Below, piece by piece: positions 45,772 through 48,495 of a stretch of DNA of 48,495 nucleotides. Source of the DNA: Spirogloea muscicola (Eukaryota > Streptophyta > Zygnematophyceae > Spirogloeales > Spirogloeaceae); assembly GCA_009602725.1 (NCBI GenBank), contig WELB01000403.1, forward strand, positions 1 through 48,495, written 5' to 3'. Numbering within the stretch: the first letter of the stretch is position 1; every line of letters starts with the position of its first letter. The notes under the pieces are model-generated. The model was given only the letters and a program-made list of their open reading frames with translations, was not told the DNA's origin and did not search any database. The position numbers were made by a program, and so were the translations under genes.

Positions 45772-46794
45772 ATGGGAGACAGAATATGCATTGCACTGCT
45801 TGCAGCAGTAATACTGGGGCTGAATGTAATAGGGTGGACGGTCTTGTTAGGCTTTGTAGTGCCTCGTCATTATCTAATAAAGGACCGCATCTTTGGAGCA
45901 GGAATAGGTGCCACTGCTTATACCCTCGGAATGCGCCATGCTTTTGATGCAGATCACATAGCAGCCATTGACAACGTTACAAGGAAGCTTATAGCAGACG
46001 GAAGGCGACCACTGTCAGTAGGCTTTTGGTTTGCTATGGGCCACTCTTCCGTTGTATTTATAGCGGCCCTGTTAGTATCACTAGGCGTCAGGTCTTTTAT
46101 CGGACAGGTAGAAGATGAGGGCTCTAGATTGCACAGTATAACGGGGCTTGTCGGATCGCTAGTCTCAGGGATATTCCTTTACATCATCGGAGTGCTGAAC
46201 CTAACGCTATTCGTTAAGATGGTTAGTATCCTAAGGAAATTCCGCAACGGAGTGCTAAGCGAGGCAGAAGTTGAAGCAACAATTAGCGAGAAAGGCTTCA
46301 CAAACAGGGTTGCTACAAGGATATCAGCGGGAATAAGCAGGTCATGGCATATGTTCCCTATAGGATTCCTTTTTGGGCTGGGGTTCGACACAGCAACAGA
46401 GATATCCCTGCTCTTTATAGCTGCAGGTGCTGCATCCAGCAACATCCCGTGGTTTGCTACTATGTGCTTGCCAGTACTATTTGCTGCTGGGATGTCGTTG
46501 TTAGACACTATAGACGGGTTGCTTATGAACTTTGCTTACGGCTGGGCATTCACAGAACCTCTGCGCAAGATACACTACAACATAGCCATTACGGGGCTCT
46601 CTGTGGCCGTAGCGCTTGTAGTTGGATCTATTGAAATTGTGCAAGTCGTTGCATCAAATTCTGGGCTATCGGGAGGATTCTGGGACTGGTGGGCAAATAT
46701 AGACCTGAATATTATAGGGTTCGCAGTTGTGGGGTCCTTTCTTGCAGCATGGGTCATATTCTATGCAGAATTATACGTAAAGGCTAAACGATAG
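45772..46794 (+). CDS. NiCoT-family nickel/cobalt transporter
   Basis: 340 residues, complete. The signature RHAFDADHI (residues 55-63, with His56, Asp59, Asp61, His62) lies in the second membrane segment and defines the HoxN/NixA/Nic1 nickel-cobalt permease family. FGLGFDTATEI and AGMSLLDTIDGLLM match the other conserved segments. About eight hydrophobic helices span the protein and its length is typical. It would import Ni2+ (and/or Co2+) across the plasma membrane, for example for urease; no urease or hydrogenase gene is present in this window. No introns. A single-copy gene among repeats. Confidence 0.9.
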   Translation: MGDRICIALLAAVILGLNVIGWTVLLGFVVPRHYLIKDRIFGAGIGATAYTLGMRHAFDADHIAAIDNVTRKLIADGRRPLSVGFWFAMGHSSVVFIAALLVSLGVRSFIGQVEDEGSRLHSITGLVGSLVSGIFLYIIGVLNLTLFVKMVSILRKFRNGVLSEAEVEATISEKGFTNRVATRISAGISRSWHMFPIGFLFGLGFDTATEISLLFIAAGAASSNIPWFATMCLPVLFAAGMSLLDTIDGLLMNFAYGWAFTEPLRKIHYNIAITGLSVAVALVVGSIEIVQVVASNSGLSGGFWDWWANIDLNIIGFAVVGSFLAAWVIFYAELYVKAKR

Positions 46795-46803
46795 CTCTAT
46801 GTG

Positions 46804-46992
46804 ATGGCCAAGTATGTGGCAAGATTTAGCAGTAAGCTTCCAATATCAATGAAAGATGTGTATTTGGAGATATTTAGCAGTGATGTTGGCTTAAAACGTG
46901 CCAAACGAATAAGAGATAGATGCGAAGAGGCGAAAGTGCAACAAAGAGCTACTCGCTACTTACTGGCAATATGGCCGACCGTAAAGGGCTAG
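46804..46992 (+). CDS. Small basic unknown protein
   Basis: 62 residues from the ATG at 46804, ten bases after the transporter stop. Basic and helix-prone (KDVYLEIFSSDVGLKRAKRI). No relative recognised and no signal peptide. It could be a chance frame. Confidence 0.25.
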   Translation: MAKYVARFSSKLPISMKDVYLEIFSSDVGLKRAKRIRDRCEEAKVQQRATRYLLAIWPTVKG

Positions 46993-47126
46993 AGGACATG
47001 CAAAGAGTTGTACGCCATCTCTTGATCACAGTTAAGGTGTGATGATAATTCTGATGGTGCTTAAGAAGTGGTCTCCTTCCTTATATTGACAATAACATAA
47101 GAGTGAGAGATAATATAAACAACGCA

Positions 47127-48018
47127 ATGAGGCGTAGAAAGAAGAGGAGCTATACGGAGACTAGTGATGGTGATCCCTTTCTTGAGATAAGCACAGCTGA
47201 CGACATCCCTAGTTATACGAGTAAGTGGACATCTGAGCACAGAGATGCAATGAAGATATCATTCGTAAATGCTGCTGACGTAGAAGATATAATACACTTA
47301 CAAGATGTGCACTACAACGTGCTGATATTAGAAGGATGGGATAGAACAAAGATAAGATCTCTTACCAACGAAGATATGCCTCTCTTTTCGTCTGATCTGT
47401 CTGCTGGGACTATAATATCAAAGGATAATAAGGGAAGAGGCTGGCGCTATAAGAGAGACAGAAGTCTACTCTTTTATGATGTCTTTGTTACAATACCTTA
47501 AATTTGACGAGTGGCCTTGTTTTGTAGAGCCTCAATGCCACTATTCTTTTGACATGCCTGCAAGTAAGCCCAAGCGTGTGGCTTCTATAGTAGGATTTCT
47601 AGTCACCGTAAACCAGAGATATGCTCTTATGTTTGTTGAAGACAAGCATAAAGGCAACACAGGTTCTCTTGTAGAATGGTCTGAGCCGCAGATAGCAGGA
47701 GAGATACTGGGACTAGCGTTTCATAACGCACAGCTGGGGAATGTAGGGATAGAGATACGTTATCCAACCTCTGTGTTTGCTGTTCGAGTAGTAGGCACGA
47801 GATTCACGTTCTATAGAGCAACAATAAGCAGAGAATACATGCAAGAAGTGAGCAAGTACGGGCTTCCTATAGGAACAAAGCTAGAGGTTCTGAGATATCC
47901 GCAACAAGTATCGAGCGAAATCCTCGACTCTTGGGATTTTTGCAACTATCCTGACCGTAAAGAGATATTAAAGGTCCTGCACGCACTTAAGCAGAAAATG
48001 GTCCGCGATTATGTTTGA
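47127..48018 (+). pseudogene. PD-(D/E)XK nuclease-like gene with one frameshift
   Basis: The ATG at 47127 (MRRRKKRSYTETSDG) opens a frame to a stop near 47501. The remaining two-thirds is in the next frame, from about 47455 (TEVYSFMMSLLQYLKFDEWP) to 48018. Alignment with 25821-26699 puts the shift near 47450-47460. The core is intact: VASIVGFLV, LMFVEDKHKGN, WSEPQIAGEILGLAFHNA. The expected Asp in the first core strand reads Ile-Val-Gly (compare SDFSV), which may be a further loss. One base change separates it from an open gene. Confidence 0.68.
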
Positions 48019-48495
48019 TCCCGCGTACCTTTTCCACTTGCCCGAGTATTGAACATTTTAAGACTATGTAGTAAGTTGTGACCCTTCAGAACTTACTCTT
48101 ACGCGGGCTAGGATTGTGCACACAATACAAGATGTGGTGCAGGGCTGTTACAGCAGCTTCGTAAAGTGGTTTAGTGACACAGAGTAGATGACGGACGATG
48201 TATTTGCGAGACCTTTTGGCCTTGTTGTAGTCACTACAGCAACAGAGAGGACATCATTGGTCTATCTTGAGATTTGCAAAGTGCCATCCCTATCATCAGA
48301 CCACTTTTCGAGCCGACGCCGGTTTTTGGCATCCGCACAATACAACAGGATGTGTAGAACTACACATCCTGTAACTACAGTCATGGTTATAAAGCGCTGC
48401 TCGAAGCGCATGCTCGGTGGCCTTCTAAGTGGACGTACGCCGCAAGGGCCTGTTCTTTATAAAACCTCCTATCCCTATAACTCCTAAGAGGTCGT
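48019..48495. other. Right-edge stretch with a perfect 28-bp palindrome
   Basis: A frame at 48188-48487 has no recognisable content. 48345-48357 and 48360-48372 are perfect 13-bp inverted arms (ACAGGATGTGTAG / CTACACATCCTGT) separated by AA, able to form a hairpin. No poly-T follows, so a bacterial-type terminator is not indicated. Confidence 0.55.

Noticed and set aside
48188-48487. 99-residue frame at the right edge
   Set aside because: No homology, biased toward Arg and Thr, and spans a palindrome; not supported as a gene.
1-48495. Bacterial origin of the window, suggested by the nickel transporter and primase
   Set aside because: No ribosome-binding sites or operons, many signal-peptide Cys-rich proteins, a RING finger, a hevein-type module and a GPI-like tail point to a eukaryote or eukaryotic virus.
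1-48495. tRNA or rRNA genes
   Set aside because: No cloverleaf with recognisable T-loop/D-loop boxes or conserved rRNA stretch was seen on either strand. A covariance-model scan would be needed to be sure.

Overview
The window looks like a gene-poor, repeat-rich piece of an intron-poor eukaryotic genome, probably a protist or early-diverging fungus. The lineage cannot be fixed from sequence alone, and a large DNA virus or an integrated virus-like island is not excluded. Several genes carry N-terminal signal peptides or membrane anchors. The longest genes (primase-helicases, an ~890-residue cellulase, a nickel/cobalt permease) are uninterrupted. Genes lie on both strands without operons or Shine-Dalgarno sites. 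One N at 40128 is flanked by two copies of the same 214 bp, which marks a scaffold join.

Two multigene families dominate. The first is a PD-(D/E)XK nuclease-like family of ~280-330 residues with a D...ExK...Q core. About eight copies are intact or nearly so (2294, 4642, 8095, 15908, 23043, 25821, 38116, 39304, 44795) and several are broken (3490, 11990, 47127, 44489). A more distant, secreted relative is at 21888, with a broken cousin at 24052. The second is a primase-polymerase plus superfamily 3 helicase (poxvirus D5-like architecture) ending in a short cysteine cluster. Two copies are full length (9270-11618 minus, 18861-21098 plus), one has a nonsense codon and an internal deletion (27394-29022), and more than ten are fragments.

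The primase-helicase genes sit inside small elements of 2.3-2.8 kb. Each is bounded by arrays of short iterons, and where it can be seen also by terminal inverted repeats. Every element has its own iteron word (TACCCCA, GAGTAAG, GTGTGAGT, GAGTACG/GAGTCAG, GGGTACG, GAGAGTGT, GGGTAAGT, GAGTGACTC), most built on a GAGT or GGGT core. The best preserved, 27035-29320, has TIRs of about 255 bp. Deletion derivatives and joined right-end/left-end junctions also occur (24185-24510, 42369-42665). This looks like a family of self-replicating mobile elements whose only recognisable protein is a primase-helicase. It is the most interesting system in the window.

Other genes: a partial unknown protein running off the left edge (1-722 minus) and a possible paralogue (1247-1750); two retropepsin-like aspartic protease genes (17028-17513, 40487-40966) plus a dead copy (940-1179); a coiled-coil RING-finger gene interrupted by one in-frame stop inside the first Cys pair of the RING (13169-13666); a membrane-anchored PC-esterase/Cas1p-like SGNH protein (14420-15289); a secreted hevein/CBM18 plus GH5 cellulase (31073-33745) lying between inverted element ends; cysteine-rich secreted proteins (6530-7297; broken at 37182 and 25554); a PSI-like secreted or GPI-anchored protein (41344-41826); and a NiCoT nickel/cobalt transporter (45772-46794).

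The rest is mostly decayed copies of these families. The junctions show repeated duplication, inversion and truncation next to iteron arrays.
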